Notes: generated from the sequence alone by a model not told the origin. Shown: positions 22,094 to 34,548, counted from the stretch's first letter. The stretch is 64,000 bases of DNA from Boswellia sacra (GCA_013180625.2 SNVD02011145.1:434001-498000), one strand, 5' to 3'. Program-made: numbers and translations.

Positions 22094-23222
22094 GTGACAC
22101 CCATAATGAGCCACTCATTCCAACACTCAAGCTTCGAGAAGGTGGAAGAAATTGAAGTCGAAGTTGCTCATAATTCCCGAAAGGTGGCTAACCTTGGAAG
22201 GGCTTTGGTGATATCCCTTGGAAGGACTCTCAATTTCATGCAAACCAAACTGTTGCCTAAGAGGACAAGAAAGATCAAGAGAAGTCAATTAATCACTATA
22301 AAGCTTACTATGCAGAATGTTGCTGAATAAATGGGGAGTTTGGTTACTGTTTTCAGTCAAGCTTTTGGCCAAAACACTCAATAGTTGAGTAATGTCATAA
22401 CTAGCAACCTGCTAATTATGAGTGGACACCTTGACCTTGTCACTCGGACGACAAGACTATCTGTCTAGTAGGAAAGTAAGCAGAGCCCTACGCCTTCCAT
22501 TATTCATAAAGAGGATGGTTGCCCAGATCTCCATCCTCCTACCTAAACAACAACTAGATAATAGTTAGGAATGTTTGACCTCCACCGTGGTTTGAATGAG
22601 AAACATTAAGTAAGTGCTGAATAAGGGGCGAAGAGAGATGACAATCACTAACTCATCTATTCCTACTACAACACTAGTGCTCCGAAGGCTAACTACCAAT
22701 CAAAGAGAAGGCGCCTTGAGCACTTACTTGAAAACAGTAGTCGACACCTAGAGGAAAGTTGATCCTCAGAAGAGACATCAGATAATCACTATACTGAGTT
22801 CTCACAAGAAATGAATGAAAAAGGTCATAAATTAGAAAGAATGATCAAACATCTAGAAGAGAGGAAGGTAGTCATCCTGAATAGAAGTCTCCTTTCATTG
22901 AAAAAAAAAAAAAGAAATCTTAAGGAAGAGGTATCCATGTAGTTTCTGGATGCCCTAGATTGAGCTCTACCAAGGGACGACTGATCCTCGAGAATAAATA
23001 GACTCCTTTGTGGCTCACATGGGGATACAAAGAGTTTTAGGAGCTATCATGTGTAGAAGCTTCACTGTCACCCTAAGAGGTTCAACTAAATAATGGTAAA
23101 GAAGATTACTTGCTACATCTATCTCCAACTTCAATGACCTGCTTAGACTTTTTTATCACCAATTTTGGTAACCTATAAGTGAGGAGTCAACCAGCTCAAA
23201 GCCTCCTCTCAATCAAACAAAG
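22094..23222 (+). pseudogene. TAT-type gag, N-terminal and central part, decayed
   Basis: The start ATGAGCCACTCATTC lies near 22106, with 75 open codons, followed by many stops. The central region is recognisable as plant retrotransposon gag by LERMIKHLEERK, then a segment corresponding to the HVEAF.AHM and AIMCRSF.VTLRG pattern near 23000-23080, and FYHQF near 23150. The sequence ends at AATCAAACAAAG (23222), where the gypsy LTR copy begins. The same gag resumes at 47285. Confidence 0.65.
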
Positions 23223-23606
23223 TGATAGGGAACATCAACCCATTATTTTAGATGAATTTGGATAGCCCAGAACACTAGCCCATTAATTGAAATTCCAATA
23301 GCTTAATTGATGCAAAGAATGAGTGATGGACAGCCCATGACTTCAAATTTCCTATTTTGGGCCTCTCCAACATCTTCCATAATTTTAAGATTGCTTTTGG
23401 CTAGTAGGATTTGCTAGACAACCTTTACTTAGTTTCTACCATGTCTTGTTTTGTTTGTATTTTCTTATGTTAAACTAATGATTTTGGTTTCCTTAAACTT
23501 GGAGGGTTTTTCCAGGTGTTTAAAATTGTTTTTTTTTGTATTTTGGATAGTTTTTGTGATGGTTCTTTCACGAAGAAAACTCTCTCTTGAGAAGACAATT
23601 CGAATG
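22815..23606 (+). repeat. First copy of a tandem duplication of gag plus gypsy LTR
   Basis: The segment holds gag (GAATGAAAAAGGTCATAAAT onwards) and the partial gypsy LTR. It is repeated immediately after 23606 (GAATGAAAAAGTTCACAAGT onwards) as 23606-23802 plus 40435-41040, the second copy being split by the SIRE-type insertion. The unit is about 790 bp. The junction falls at GAATGAAAA, where LTR and gag share sequence. Confidence 0.75.
23223..23606 (+). repeat. Truncated gypsy LTR created by the duplication
   Basis: TGATAGGGAACATCAACCC to about GAAGACAATTCGAAT. It is homologous to the LTRs at 40647-41113 and 46804-47279, but lacks their last 80-100 bp because the duplication breakpoint falls inside it. 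Its left end, directly after CAAAG, preserves the original insertion junction and the LTR's first bases, which are partly deleted at 40647. Confidence 0.75.
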
Positions 23607-23802
23607 AAAAAGTTCACAAGTTAGAAAGAATGATCAAACAGTCTAGAAGAGAGGAAGGTGGTCGTCCTGAATAAGAGTCTCCTTTCATTTAAAAAAAAAA
23701 TAATCCTAAGGAAGAGGCATCCACATAGTTTTCGGATGCCCTAGATTGAGTTCTACCAAGGGACGACTGATCGTCAAGAATAAATAAACTCCTTTGTGGC
23801 TC

Positions 23803-24660
23803 TGTGGGTTATAGAAGTATGTAGTTATAAGGAATATAATAGTAAACTATAATGTAAATCGACACAGGAGTATTTTACGTTGTTCGATTATAAAACCTAT
23901 ATCCACGGATAGCTTTAGAGCTGCAATTCACTAAGTTCTTGTTTGTACAATCTTTAGGATCGTTTATAGTGCTGACTCACTTTCACACACTGACCTAATC
24001 TTTGTAAAACAAAATCTCACAAAGATCTTAAACTCTAGTGACACTGCTCACTTTCTGTCGCAGATAACATAACAACACACTGTTAAGTAAATCTTAACTA
24101 TGATGTTTGACATTGAATTACATAAACACTTAACTCGCAAGTTTTCTCAAGTGTATACTAACTCAGACAGACTTAATCAACAATTCATGTACGATTACAA
24201 TCTCTTATACATGAATAAAATACTCATAAAATCAAATCAAGGAAGCATTCCAATTTGTGTTGAAGCTCTCCTTTCAATTCCTCAAATGCCGTGACATAAA
24301 CTCACACAACCAACCAATTATATGTTCTATAAACATAGTGCGAAGCCTGATCAAAATCTCTTTAGATTCTTGTGAAAATCCTAATCAAACTCTCATTAGG
24401 ATAAAGATAAATATAATAGGAAGTGATATAGATAACTCTTTAAAGAATTAGGATACAAATAAATATTCTCCTATTTTAACTAGGATACATTAAATAATGT
24501 CCTAATCTAAGAAGATATGTATTATAAATCAAATACTTTCTAAAATATACTTCTAAAAACAGTAAAATAATAAACAATATAATATTCTTGTTTTATCACA
24601 AGTTGGTCCAAAAATCATCATGTGCATGGCACATGCAAGTGTCACACGTTGACACCAACA
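23803..24660 (-). repeat. SIRE-type element 3' LTR
   Basis: On the plus strand TGTGGGTTATAGAAGTATG to CACGTTGACACCAACA. It is clearly homologous to 39564-40434 with many substitutions. On the minus strand it is preceded by the polypurine tract. Confidence 0.92.
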
Positions 24661-25184
24661 ATCTCCCCCTTTTTTGGCAACTTGTGATGAAAATACTATA
24701 CTGTTTCTGATTAGAGAAAAACAAATAGAGATAAGTCTAATCAAGATCTAATAAACAACAATATCATGCTAGAGAAACTAACAACAAAATGTATTCACAA
24801 ATCACATAACAGAACAAGGTCTGAATGTGTTTATCTTGCAAAACACCACAAAGTGTAGTAGACAATCATGTCAAACATCACTTCAACTAAATCATGATCA
24901 GAGCAATCGAAGTAAACAAAAACATACATCAACTGAACTAGATAGAGAATAACAACTAGATAGAGAATAACACAAAACACATAAAAACTAAGTGAAAAAA
25001 CACAGAGCAGAAAATAGTTCGAATGCATACAAAATATAAAAAGTCCTTACTCCCCCTTACTCCTTATATACTGCCTTTGAGAAGAAGAAGCAACAAAATA
25101 ACAAAATATCAAAAAGGATTAGAATTAGCAGCATAAAAAACAAAATAGAAAAACTGAACAAAAACAAAACAAAGATATATCAGA

Positions 25185-27138
25185 TCAGAAACTGCTTCTC
25201 CCCCTTGGTTTCAGAACAAGTTCCAAAAAAAAAAAACTAACGAAGTCATGGAGACTTGCAAACAGGTGGGGAAAAGGAACTACCAAGCGCTTCTTAATCT
25301 TGTCAGCCTTCAATTTGTACCGTTTGCCAGTAGTAGTTGGTGTAGGTTGCTCAGTGGGCATAAGAGTGGGCTGTGCTTCAGTTGTCTTAGAGGAAGTGGC
25401 AGTGACTTCAGCCACAATCTTACGAATCTCCTTATCAAGACGTTTAGCATTGGTTTCTGTTGTCTGAAACTCAGCAACAGATTGTTGTAAAGGTACCAGT
25501 GACTCTGAAACTTAGTAACAAATTATTGTAAAGGTACCAGTGACTCTACTGCAAGAGGGGATTCTTGAGTGTGTTTTACAGGTGATGTGGTTGTGGCTTC
25601 AGGTGGGGGTGACTGTGTTGATGATGGAGGGTCATGATGTTCTGTTTCAGGGATTGGAGAAATATGAGGTTTTGCCTCCATAGTTGGTGAAGACAATTTC
25701 ATCTCAGTTTCTGCTTGTTATGGTTTATCTAACAAGTATTAATCTCATAGAGCTGGTGTTATTGATTCAATTTTTTTCTTCCTCTTGTCAGATGGTTTCT
25801 TCACCAATTTAACCTTCTTCTTTTCTTTCAATCTCTTTGCTGTCGTATTGAATTTCTTTTTCTTTTTCTTCTTTTTTACTATTATCTCTGTCTCAATAGC
25901 AGTTTGTTCAGTTGGATATTCTATAGGTATTGGCTCAATTTCTTCAGGCAGTGGTGCATCTGTTTCTGGTATGTGCTCCGCAGACTTCTCAAGAACCACA
26001 TTTTCAGTTTCCATGGGTTGTGGTTCTTCTGCAGCACCAAATTCTCATGCAAGCTTGGCCTCCAAAATAGATTGTTTTGCTTTGATGTCTTTAAGATCCT
26101 GTATAATATCAATCAAGATAGAATTTATCAAAGCAAGTTGTTCTTCTACATTACTCATGAGATGTTTTCGGACTCTCCTAGGTTTTGGTTCTGGTGTAGG
26201 GAGATTAGTTTTATCATGCAAACGATGCAGAAAACCTTTAGTGATTGACTTGAACAGAATTTCAGTGTGTTCTTTGGGACTTATAGGGATACCATTTTTT
26301 GCTAAAATCCCTTGAATTAAACAGGGAAAAAGAAGCAAGTTGTAGTTAGACTTGTATGGAGCAATCTGAACAATCATTCTATAAGCCAACAAGCCAAAAT
26401 TAATAGGTCTATTGGTGCTCAAACAGAACAAAAACTTCACTCTATCTTCCCAAACTTGGTTTTGATGTGATGAGAGAAGCTAGTTAAATTGTTAAATTTT
26501 ATGCATCACCTTATATTTCATTGTTGGTGAATTCCTTCCCTCGGATTCCAATCTATGTCTCCTCGACCCGTCAACTCTTTAATCACTACTGCCATATCAA
26601 AATTCTCATCCAAAGATGCAAACTACCTATAGATATGTCAAAGAATGTGTTTATGACATTCGGTGAGAATTTCACAAACTTTCCTCTACAATACACTTTA
26701 TGACAATGATAACTTTTTGGATCATCAGTGGAAGTAGAGATATTGGCATAGAACTCCTGAATTAATGACTTCACAAGGGGGTAAGAAATTGTTTACCATA
26801 CGAGTCCAGTATATAGACTTAAGAAGCTCACTCAACCCATAGTTGTTAAAGTTTATTAGCTTTACTGGCCTTTCCATCTGTAATTTCCTTTTGGAAGTGT
26901 ACTTCAAGAATTTCTGCTTGACAACTGCTGTGAGGAATTTGTTGAACTTCAGTTTCACCTTGTCTTTCATCTTCTTGACTGGAATCAACTCATCTTCACT
27001 CATAGCAGGATCAATTGGGATCTCTAAATGAGGCCGTTGCGAATGAGACAACTATACACTGTTGCTACTATTGTAACCAAAGTTGGTTTGAGAAGATGAG
27101 AAGCTATTGGTCTTTGAATAATCAGAGGTGGTTGCCAT
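25185..27138 (-). pseudogene. Envelope-like ORF3 of the SIRE-type element, broken
   Basis: The ATG at 27138-27136 starts MATTSDYSKTNSF, and a stop follows after about 28 codons. The frame then continues through SEDELIPVKKMKDKVKL (about 26990), RGKFVKFSPNVINTFFDIS (about 26680), which matches the putative plant transposon protein domain found in SIRE ORF3, and KGFLHRLHDKTNL (about 26230). A coiled-coil stretch EEQLALINSILIDIIQDLK (about 26110) leads to an acidic/Pro-rich and then Lys-rich tail with KKKKKKKK (about 25880) and a last part ending RGRSSF at 25185. Several stops and frameshifts break it. The family reading as envelope-like comes from its position after pol; no membrane function is shown here. 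Confidence 0.7.
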
Positions 27139-28056
27139 TGTTAGGGTTTCAAGTTTGCAAAAGTTTTCTCTGAATAGAGAAACAAGACGAGAGAGAGTGG
27201 TGAAACTGTTGATTGGGTATGGTATGAATAGAAGAAGCTCTAACTATTTTCGTAATATACTTGGGAAGGGCTAATTTTTAATTTATTTTCGTTTCCTACA
27301 AAATTTAATTTTAAATCCTTTTCCAAAAATAGCTTAATAAAAATCATTAATGAGTAGAAATTCAAAATACGATTTCCATCAAAATAAGGAATTCTAATAG
27401 AGTTAGGATTCCCGCCACTGAATTTTCTTCCCCTCAATTCAATAAAGCTGACATGGCATTTCTGACACATAGACACACAAGATAAGTCAAATTTTAAATA
27501 GGCACAAAGAGCATCGTATGATATGAAAAGCATAACAGAAAACAGTTAAAGTTAACATAACAACAATATCTGAACATCATATGAATTATTCTAAGACAGC
27601 ATATTTCAGAGCTGTTAATTATTTTCACATGAAAGCTATTTTAATCTATCTTTTCAATTGATTGAGATGTCAAAAATATTATTTTGACATATTTTAATCC
27701 CATTGGATTATACATACAGTAGCTTTCACATAATATAGAGGTAGCCCTTTTTATTTGAGTGGGTGACCTCAACATATTTCTTAGATACCCTGAGGTTACT
27801 CTCAATGGTAGCTTTCACACATCATATATTGGTAGCCCTCTCTGTATTTTTCATTTTAAACTAGTATCTTATCATTCATACAATTTTTATATTACAGCTC
27901 ACACATGCTAAATTAGAAGAAGAAAACTTATGATATTGCAAATGTAATTAACATAATAACAAGCAGTGTTTATTTAGATAACTGACAAATGCCTAAGGCA
28001 TTTCTTAGATTTTCAAATCTTGTTATATCTAATGCCTTAGTGAACAAGTTAACTAA
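27139..28056. other. Pol-ORF3 spacer of the SIRE-type element
   Basis: Non-coding. It includes a short diverged repeat, GTAGCTTTCACAYAATATA followed by GGTAGCCCT, at about 27718-27755 and 27808-27840. The minus-strand frame at 27240-27533 shows no domain. Confidence 0.5.
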
Positions 28057-28214
28057 TTATTTATCAATGGAGATGTGTTCAATGGGTATAACCTTAGACT
28101 CTACAAGTTCCCTTATAAAATAGTATCTTATGTCAATGTGTTTTCTTCTAGAATGCTGAATAGAATTTTTAAAAATGTTTATAGCAATAGTATTATCACA
28201 AAACATAGTTATGG
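28057..28214 (-). pseudogene. RNase H C-terminal part of the SIRE-type pol (displaced by the LINE)
   Basis: ITMFCDNTIAINIFKNSIQH and RKHIDIRYYFIRELVESK are the end of copia RNase H. The preceding part, ending GIEQKPITMF, lies 6.6 kb to the right at about 34826-34860. Both carry the duplicated target AAAACATAGTTATGG. Confidence 0.85.
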
Positions 28215-28339
28215 ACTCATTGTTGAGCAAGAGTGGTACCATCGAAAAACTAACAGACTCACGATTCCAACGGTATACGATAGAAGGTCAGCTGCCGTCA
28301 GAAGTGGGAGAAATCAACCAGAACAGTAACGCCGCATGG

Positions 28340-29075
28340 TAACTTTGTTCCAAACTTTCATCGAACAGTCTGCACTCTTTTGCTTTTTTGGGAGGATTCT
28401 GCCATTAGAATTAAGCTTGTAATATGGCTTTGGAAAGCTGAGACATAGACGATTCCAGCCTTGGCTGGCAGGTTGTCAGAAGATTCTGGTGGTCGAAGAT
28501 ATTGCTGGAAACAGTAGCACCATCAGATTTTGTTCCTGGCCTGCCAGATCGACCCAGTCACACTCTTTTGACTCTACAGATCGATCCAACCATTGGATTT
28601 TGGCTTATCATACAGCGTTGGAAAGCTGACTTCCAGAAAATTCTAACCTCACCTGGCTGGTTGGCTGAAATTACTTGCGGAAGGAGATATTATCCTGGAC
28701 ATTAACATCTCTGGTACACATTTTTGCACTTTCCTGATCGACGTTATTGAACTTTTTGGCCTATACGGGTTGATCCAGATATTGGATTTGTGCTGGCCAT
28801 ATGGCGTTGGAAAGCTGACTGAAAGCCAGTTCTAACCCCACTAGGTGCATTTCTAGAAGAGTTTGGAGGAGGGAGATATTGCCTAAAATAGAAGCATTGC
28901 CAGAATTTTTCTAGTTTAGTCTATTTGATTCAGCCATGGTTTTTTGCTTTTATCATTTGATCCAGCTGTTGGATTTGGGCGTATCATACATTGTTGGAAA
29001 GGGTTGGACACAAGATTCCAACGGCATATATTGGGTGCTCATACGATGTCTAACGAAGGAGATTTCGGTTCACAA
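28340..29075 (+). repeat. LINE 5' region: four tandem monomers of about 188 bp
   Basis: The core GATCCANNNNTTGGATTTNG ... CATANNGCGTTGGAAAGCTGA recurs with GGAAAG at about 28432, 28620, 28809 and 28996, spacings of about 188, 189 and 187 bp. Each unit continues through a TTCYAAC/CCAACG block and a GGAGATATT block. A partial fifth unit precedes them at 28215-28330. Units are strongly diverged from one another. Confidence 0.75.
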
Positions 29076-29530
29076 CCTTGCCTAAATGGGATTATGGCTC
29101 TTGATTGGTGACTGGTTTGTGTTTCTTGTGCTCTTTTCTTGCTTCTTCCTTTGTGTTTGCTGTTTTGAGTTGTTTTACTTGGGATATTGCTAATTTTGTG
29201 GCCTGGTTGATAATGGACTCAAGTCAATTGTGTTGATTTGTTGAGGCTTGATTGGTTTCATTTTGGATAGTTTAGTGCTTCGGATTGGATTTTTTGGGTT
29301 TGTTATTGATCTTGTGGCTTTGGTTGGCTTTGCAATCCTACCTTTGGTTGAATTGACTATTTTTAAGATATTTGGTTTTGGAGTTTGATCTCGGTTGAGT
29401 GCTTTGGTTGATTTGATTGTTGGTTGGATATTTTGGAGTTTTGGAGTTGATTTGGGTTGATTGCTACGGGTTGTAGTTTTCCCACTTTTTCCACCACAAA
29501 TTTCCTAGCCTGCATAACACCATCCCTACC

Positions 29531-30905
29531 ATGGCCACCTCTGCCCCTAACAAACTTAACCAGCCCTAACGCCCACCTCGCACCACTCAAACACACCCAC
29601 CTACTCGAAACACCACCCACACACAACCCTTACCCAAACCACCCGGCTCTTGGGCTGATAGGGTTCGGGTTACTGAGGCCAGGGCTAGATTTTCTCTTGA
29701 TTCGATAGCCTGGAAGCACCCGGGTTCGATTCTTGAGCTCCCTGATGATTTGGTTGATGATGCTGGGGCTATTTGGTTGTGTTGTATTATGGGATTTTTT
29801 CAGGGTATACTATGCCTTTTCATGCTGCACGTTCCATTGCTATGCGTGCATGGAAATCTAGTGGTTTGGAGGATGTTCGCTCTACTAGGACAGGTTTCTT
29901 GATATTCAGATTTAGAACTGTAGAGGAGGTTCATGATATTTTAGAGCGAGGGCCTTAGATGTTTGGTGGGAAGATTCTCCAACAGTGGAATCCTCATTTC
30001 TTTTTTGACCATAGTAAGATTTTCAGGATCCCAGTCTGGGTTTGGTTACATGGACTACCATTTCCATTGTGGTCAGCCAGAGCACTTAGTGCTGTTTCTA
30101 GTATGGTTGGTCGACCATTATCATGTGATAGGATGACTTCTGAGCAGACTAGGTTATCCTATGCCAAGGTTTGTGTTGAGATAGATGTAGAACATTCTCC
30201 AGTTTAGGACTTTGAGATCCGGTGTAAGCTATCTTCTGAGCCTATCAAGATCAGAGTGGAATATGAATGAAAACCGAAGCGTTGTTCCAAGTGTTGTTTA
30301 TTTGGCCATACTTATCCTGTGCCTGTTGTGCTTTCTTCTTCTAGAGAGGCTGAGGCGCCAGATACTACTATAGCCCCTCTCTTACGAGACAATGGGAAGA
30401 CAGATGACCCTGCTATTGCAGTAGTAGAGGCTGATTAGGATCTGATTATTACTGCAGATGTAACCCCAGTTCTACAAGACAAAGGTAAAGGTATTGCTAC
30501 AGAATCCACACCAGTCGGACCTCTTGCTCCACTGACTTCAAATCCAGTGAATACAGAGATAGATTTGATTGACAAGATCTTTGCTGAGATAGGTCAGGTT
30601 ACTACCACTGGGTCGGGTTTTGAGTCTGCTTCTGATTCTGATTCACTATCTCCTATTGAGGATCACCAAGATCAGATATTGAAGTGCTCTTTTAGCCCTA
30701 TAGCTGCTTTGCCTGATTCTTCAGGGATTGCCCCTTCAGAGGGGTTTGTTGCTCCGGATCCTCCAAAATCCACTGTGACGCCTTTGGATAGTCGGCCACC
30801 TACCACTGTTACAAAATCCACTGTTGTCCTCCTGTTAGAAAGGGTAACAAAGTTCAGATTAAAAAGGGTGGTAATGGGGGTAGAGGGGGCACGCGCCTCC
30901 GATGA
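29531..30905 (+). pseudogene. LINE ORF1 (DUF4283-like, CCHC), broken
   Basis: ATG at 29531 (MATSAPNKLNQP), stop at codon 13. Frames then join through SWADRVRVTEARARFSLDSI (about 29650) and the DUF4283-type segment YTMPFHAARSIAMRAWKSSG, FLIFRFRTVEEVHDILERGP and GGKILQQWNPHF (29810-30000). WVWLHGLPFPLWSARAL (about 30040) and a knuckle CSKCCLFGHTYP follow near 30290, in which the final Cys is not seen at the expected spacing. A Pro/Ser/Thr-rich tail ends in GGNGGRGGTRLR and a TGA at 30905. ORF1 of plant L1 elements binds the RNA. At least four stops and one frameshift are present. Confidence 0.75.
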
Positions 30906-30944
30906 TTTTCTTTATTGAGTTCTGAGTTTTTTTTCCAGTTTTCT

Positions 30945-33900
30945 ATGATAGGAAGTTAGAATATTAGAGGACTTAATGGCTTCTCTAAGTAGCAAGTAGT
31001 TAGAAACTGGATTTCTAGGTACTCTTTAGGTTTGATTGGTCTTTTAGAAACTAAGGTTGATCAGCAGCGCCTTACTTCAGTTGTTTCAGATATTTGTCCT
31101 TCCTGGAAGTTCTTATTCTATGCCACTGAGTTAATTGCTTGTAGAGTTTTGGTGTGTTGGGATCCTACTTTGTACAGTTTGAGTGGTTTGCAGCTTTCTC
31201 TATAGTGGATCGTTTGTCGGGCTACTAGATTATCAGATGGGGTTTCTTTTGGTTTGATCTTTGTTTATGGTTCTAATGCTCCAGGTGTTCGTCGATAGTT
31301 GTGGGATTTTCTTACAGCTCAGTTCGTGAGGTTTGGTGACTTACCTTGGTTGGCATTGGGTGATTTCAATGCGATTTTATGCTATTCGGATAGAGTTGGT
31401 GGGGATTAGGCATGGCATTGTTACATGGATGAGTTTGGTCAGTGTATTCATGATGCAACATTACTCAGGGTACCATCCTTTGGGCTATGGTATACTTGGT
31501 ATAATGGGCAGCAGGGAGAGGGTACTATTCTTAGGACTCTTGATTGGAGTTTTGGTAGTGCTTCATGGTTCTTAACTTAGCCTAACACATCTTCTGAGGT
31601 TCTTCCACGGGATGTTTCTGATCACAGTGCTATGGTCATTAGGTTTGGAGATCAACATAGGCATATCTATAGTCCTTTTAAATTTTTAAACTTTTGGGTT
31701 GACCGAGAGGATTTCTTGGAGATTGTTCAGCGAGTATGTTCTATGCCTACAGACGGGGATCCTATGTTTTGAGTCACATAGAAATTGGGCCTATTGAAGC
31801 ATGAGTTTAAGATTTTGCATGCCAAGGATTCTAGCCACATCTCTAGTAGAGTCATTGAGGCTAGGGCTCAGTGGGCCGCAGCTCAGGCTACTTTGGATGA
31901 GAACCCATATTCCCTAGATTGTATTTTGGCTGAGAGGGATTATGCTAAGCAGTTTTCCCATTTGTGCAGGGATGAGGAGGCTTTCTTTCGGCAGAGGTCA
32001 AGGATCCAATGGCTTTCTTTGGGGGATCAGAATACCAAGTTCTTTCACAAGTCTCTGATCCATAGACAGGTTAAGAATCAGATTCATCAACTTGAGGATG
32101 AGGATAGTACCATCATTACGGATCGAGGTAACTTAGGTCATCTGGCTGTAAGGTAGTTTTAGAAATTACTTACAGCTCTTTCTCGACCTTCTATTGAAGA
32201 GGCTTCTCGGTTTTTCTCTGGAAGAGTTTCTGCGAAAATGCTATCTTCTTTGGTGTGCCCTATTACTGATGATGAGATCAGGTCAGCTTTATTCTCGATT
32301 CTTGATGATAAAGCTCCAGGACCGAATGGGTACACTTTTCTGTTCTTTAAGAAGGCTTGGGACATTATTAGTGTGGAGTTTACGGCTGTTGTGCGCTACT
32401 TTTTTGTGACTTATCAGATGCCGAAGTGTGTTAATGCCACTAGGATTGCCTTGGTCCCCAAGGTTGAGACTCCGAGGACTATGAGTGACTTTTGACCAAT
32501 CTCTTGTTGTAATGTCCTTTACAAGTGCATCTCTAAAGTGATTGTAAATCGGTTCAAAGCAGTTTTACCAATCGCACCGGGGAGCTTTTGTCCTAGGTCG
32601 GAGGATCCCTGATGTCATTCTATTGACTCAAGAGCTCATGCATAATTACCATCTTGGGCATTCACCTCCCCGGTGCGATTTAAAGGTGGATATTCATAAA
32701 GCTTTTGATACTATCAGTTGGAATTTCATTCTTTTAGGGTTAAGGACGATCGGTATTCCAGAGTGTAGGTTCGATGGATTGTGACTTGCATGTCTTCTGC
32801 ATATTTCTTGGTTGCTTTAAATGGAGAGCTTCATGGGTTCTTTCCCACCTCTAGAGGTGTTCGACAGGGTGATCCGTTATCACCATACCTTTTTGTGTTG
32901 GCCATGGAGGGTTTGAGTGGTATTCTTCGGGAGGCCTCTCAACAGCCTGGTTTTCGATACCATTGGAGATGCCAGCAAATTTCTCTTACTCATCTTTGTT
33001 TTGTAGATGATTTGATGGTTTTTTGTAGGACAGATATGGGCTCTGTTAAGGTGGTCCGTGCTGCTTTACAGGAAGTTGCAGAGCTCTCTGGTTTGGTTAC
33101 CAATTCGGCCAAGAGTCATGTCTTCTTTTCCGAAGTCAATGATGAGGATCGAACAGTGTTGCAATCCATTTTGGGTTTTCAAGTGGGGAGTTTGCCGATC
33201 CGATATTTGGGGGTGCCACTGATCAGTACCAGATTGCACCTTTCAGATTACGCTCCATTTATAGAACAGATTCTATCACGGGTTAGGTTATGGACTTCTG
33301 CTGTGCTGACTTATGCTGGCCGTCTCCAGTTGATTAAGTCGATATTATTTTTCATCCAGGTCTATTGGTCATCTATGTTTATTTTATCGGCTGCTGTGGT
33401 ATGGAAGATTGAGGGTATTCTGGCTGCTTTCCTCTGGACAGGGACCTCTTTGTCTTGTTCTGGGGCCAAAGTAGCTTGGGATTCGGTTTGCTATCTATTA
33501 AAGGAAGGGGGATTGGGAATTAAGCGAGTGAACGAGTGGAATCGTGCTGCTATTCTGAAGCATGTTTGGAGACTTCTTTCTGACAAGTTTTCCACATGGT
33601 CTTCTTGGGTTCACAAGGTGCTCCTTCGGGGTCGCTCATTTTGGTAGGTTCGAGTTACTTCTAGAGCATCCTGGTCTTGGAGGAAGATTTTGCACAGTCG
33701 GGATTGGTGTAGGGGTAAATTTGTCTCTTGTATTGGAGATGGATGTGATACCTCACTTTGGCAGGATTACTGGTTACCGCAGGGACGTCTTTGTGATCTA
33801 TTTTCTTTCAGGACTCTTTCGTCTACAGGTCTTCCCTCAGATGCCAAGGTCTAAGCTATTATTCAGGATGAGGATTGGGCTTTTCCTGATGGTGGGTCGG

Positions 33901-34548
33901 TCCTTGGACAGGTTTGGGACTCTATCAGCATCCAGCCTATGATGGGGACTCTTGACCATATTGTTTGGAAGGGCCACACTTCTGGTGTTTTCTCCATTGA
34001 CTCAGCATGGGAATTATTATGGAGTAGACGATCGGTGAACTCCTTTCATCATCTTCTCTGGTTCCCTGCATGTTCGAAGGTACTCTTTTATTCTTTGGCT
34101 TGCTTCATTGGGTTGTCTTCGTACTATGGATCGACTACGGCGTCATGGCATGTTATCTTCTTCGAGCTGTGTTCTTTGTGCTTTAGCAAATGAGACTCAC
34201 GAGCATATTTTCTTTAGCTGTCCTTTCTCGTCTTTTGTATGGGGGGAGATTTTAGCTAAGACACCCATTGTTTAGCCTTCTTTTGGTTGGCTCTCTCTAC
34301 TTCATTGGGCTTCTCTTCATCTTCAGGGCAGGAAGAATTTTGGACATATCCTTGAACATTTGGTCTTTTCTGCTACAGTTTATTTTCTATGGTATGAGAG
34401 AAATGATCGTGTGTATCAACAGCATCATCGGACTCGTCGTCAGGTGATTGATGAGATTTTTGCTTTGGTTCGCTCTCAGCTTCTAACATTGGAGGCCAAA
34501 TATGTGATCACTCCTCAGCTTCATGCCATATGGGGCCTACATCGTTAG
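30945..34548 (+). pseudogene. LINE ORF2: endonuclease, reverse transcriptase, zf-RVT, broken
   Basis: It starts 40 bp after ORF1 with ATGATAGGAAGTTAGAATATT, where the usual SWN is S-stop-N (TGG to TAG). The AP-endonuclease region includes NIRGLNG, GLIGLLETKVDQQ and LALGDFNAI (about 31355). The RT region has KAPGPNGYTFLFFKKAWDI (32311), RGVRQGDPLSPYLFVLAMEG (32852), catalytic CFVDDLMVFCR (32998; family FADD), LGVPLISTRL (33209) and YAGRLQLIKSIL (33314). A long frame, 32781-33647, is still open over 288 codons. The zf-RVT region lies at 34000-34260 with CVLCA and HEHIFFSCPF. The protein ends QLHAIWGLHR at 34548. Stops are largely TAG or TGA in place of Trp, Gln or Arg. Confidence 0.85.

Noticed and set aside
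25785..26315. 176-codon plus-strand frame with hydrophobic runs
   Set aside because: It is the antisense of the Lys-rich and coiled-coil part of SIRE-type ORF3; the Phe runs are reverse-read poly-Lys.
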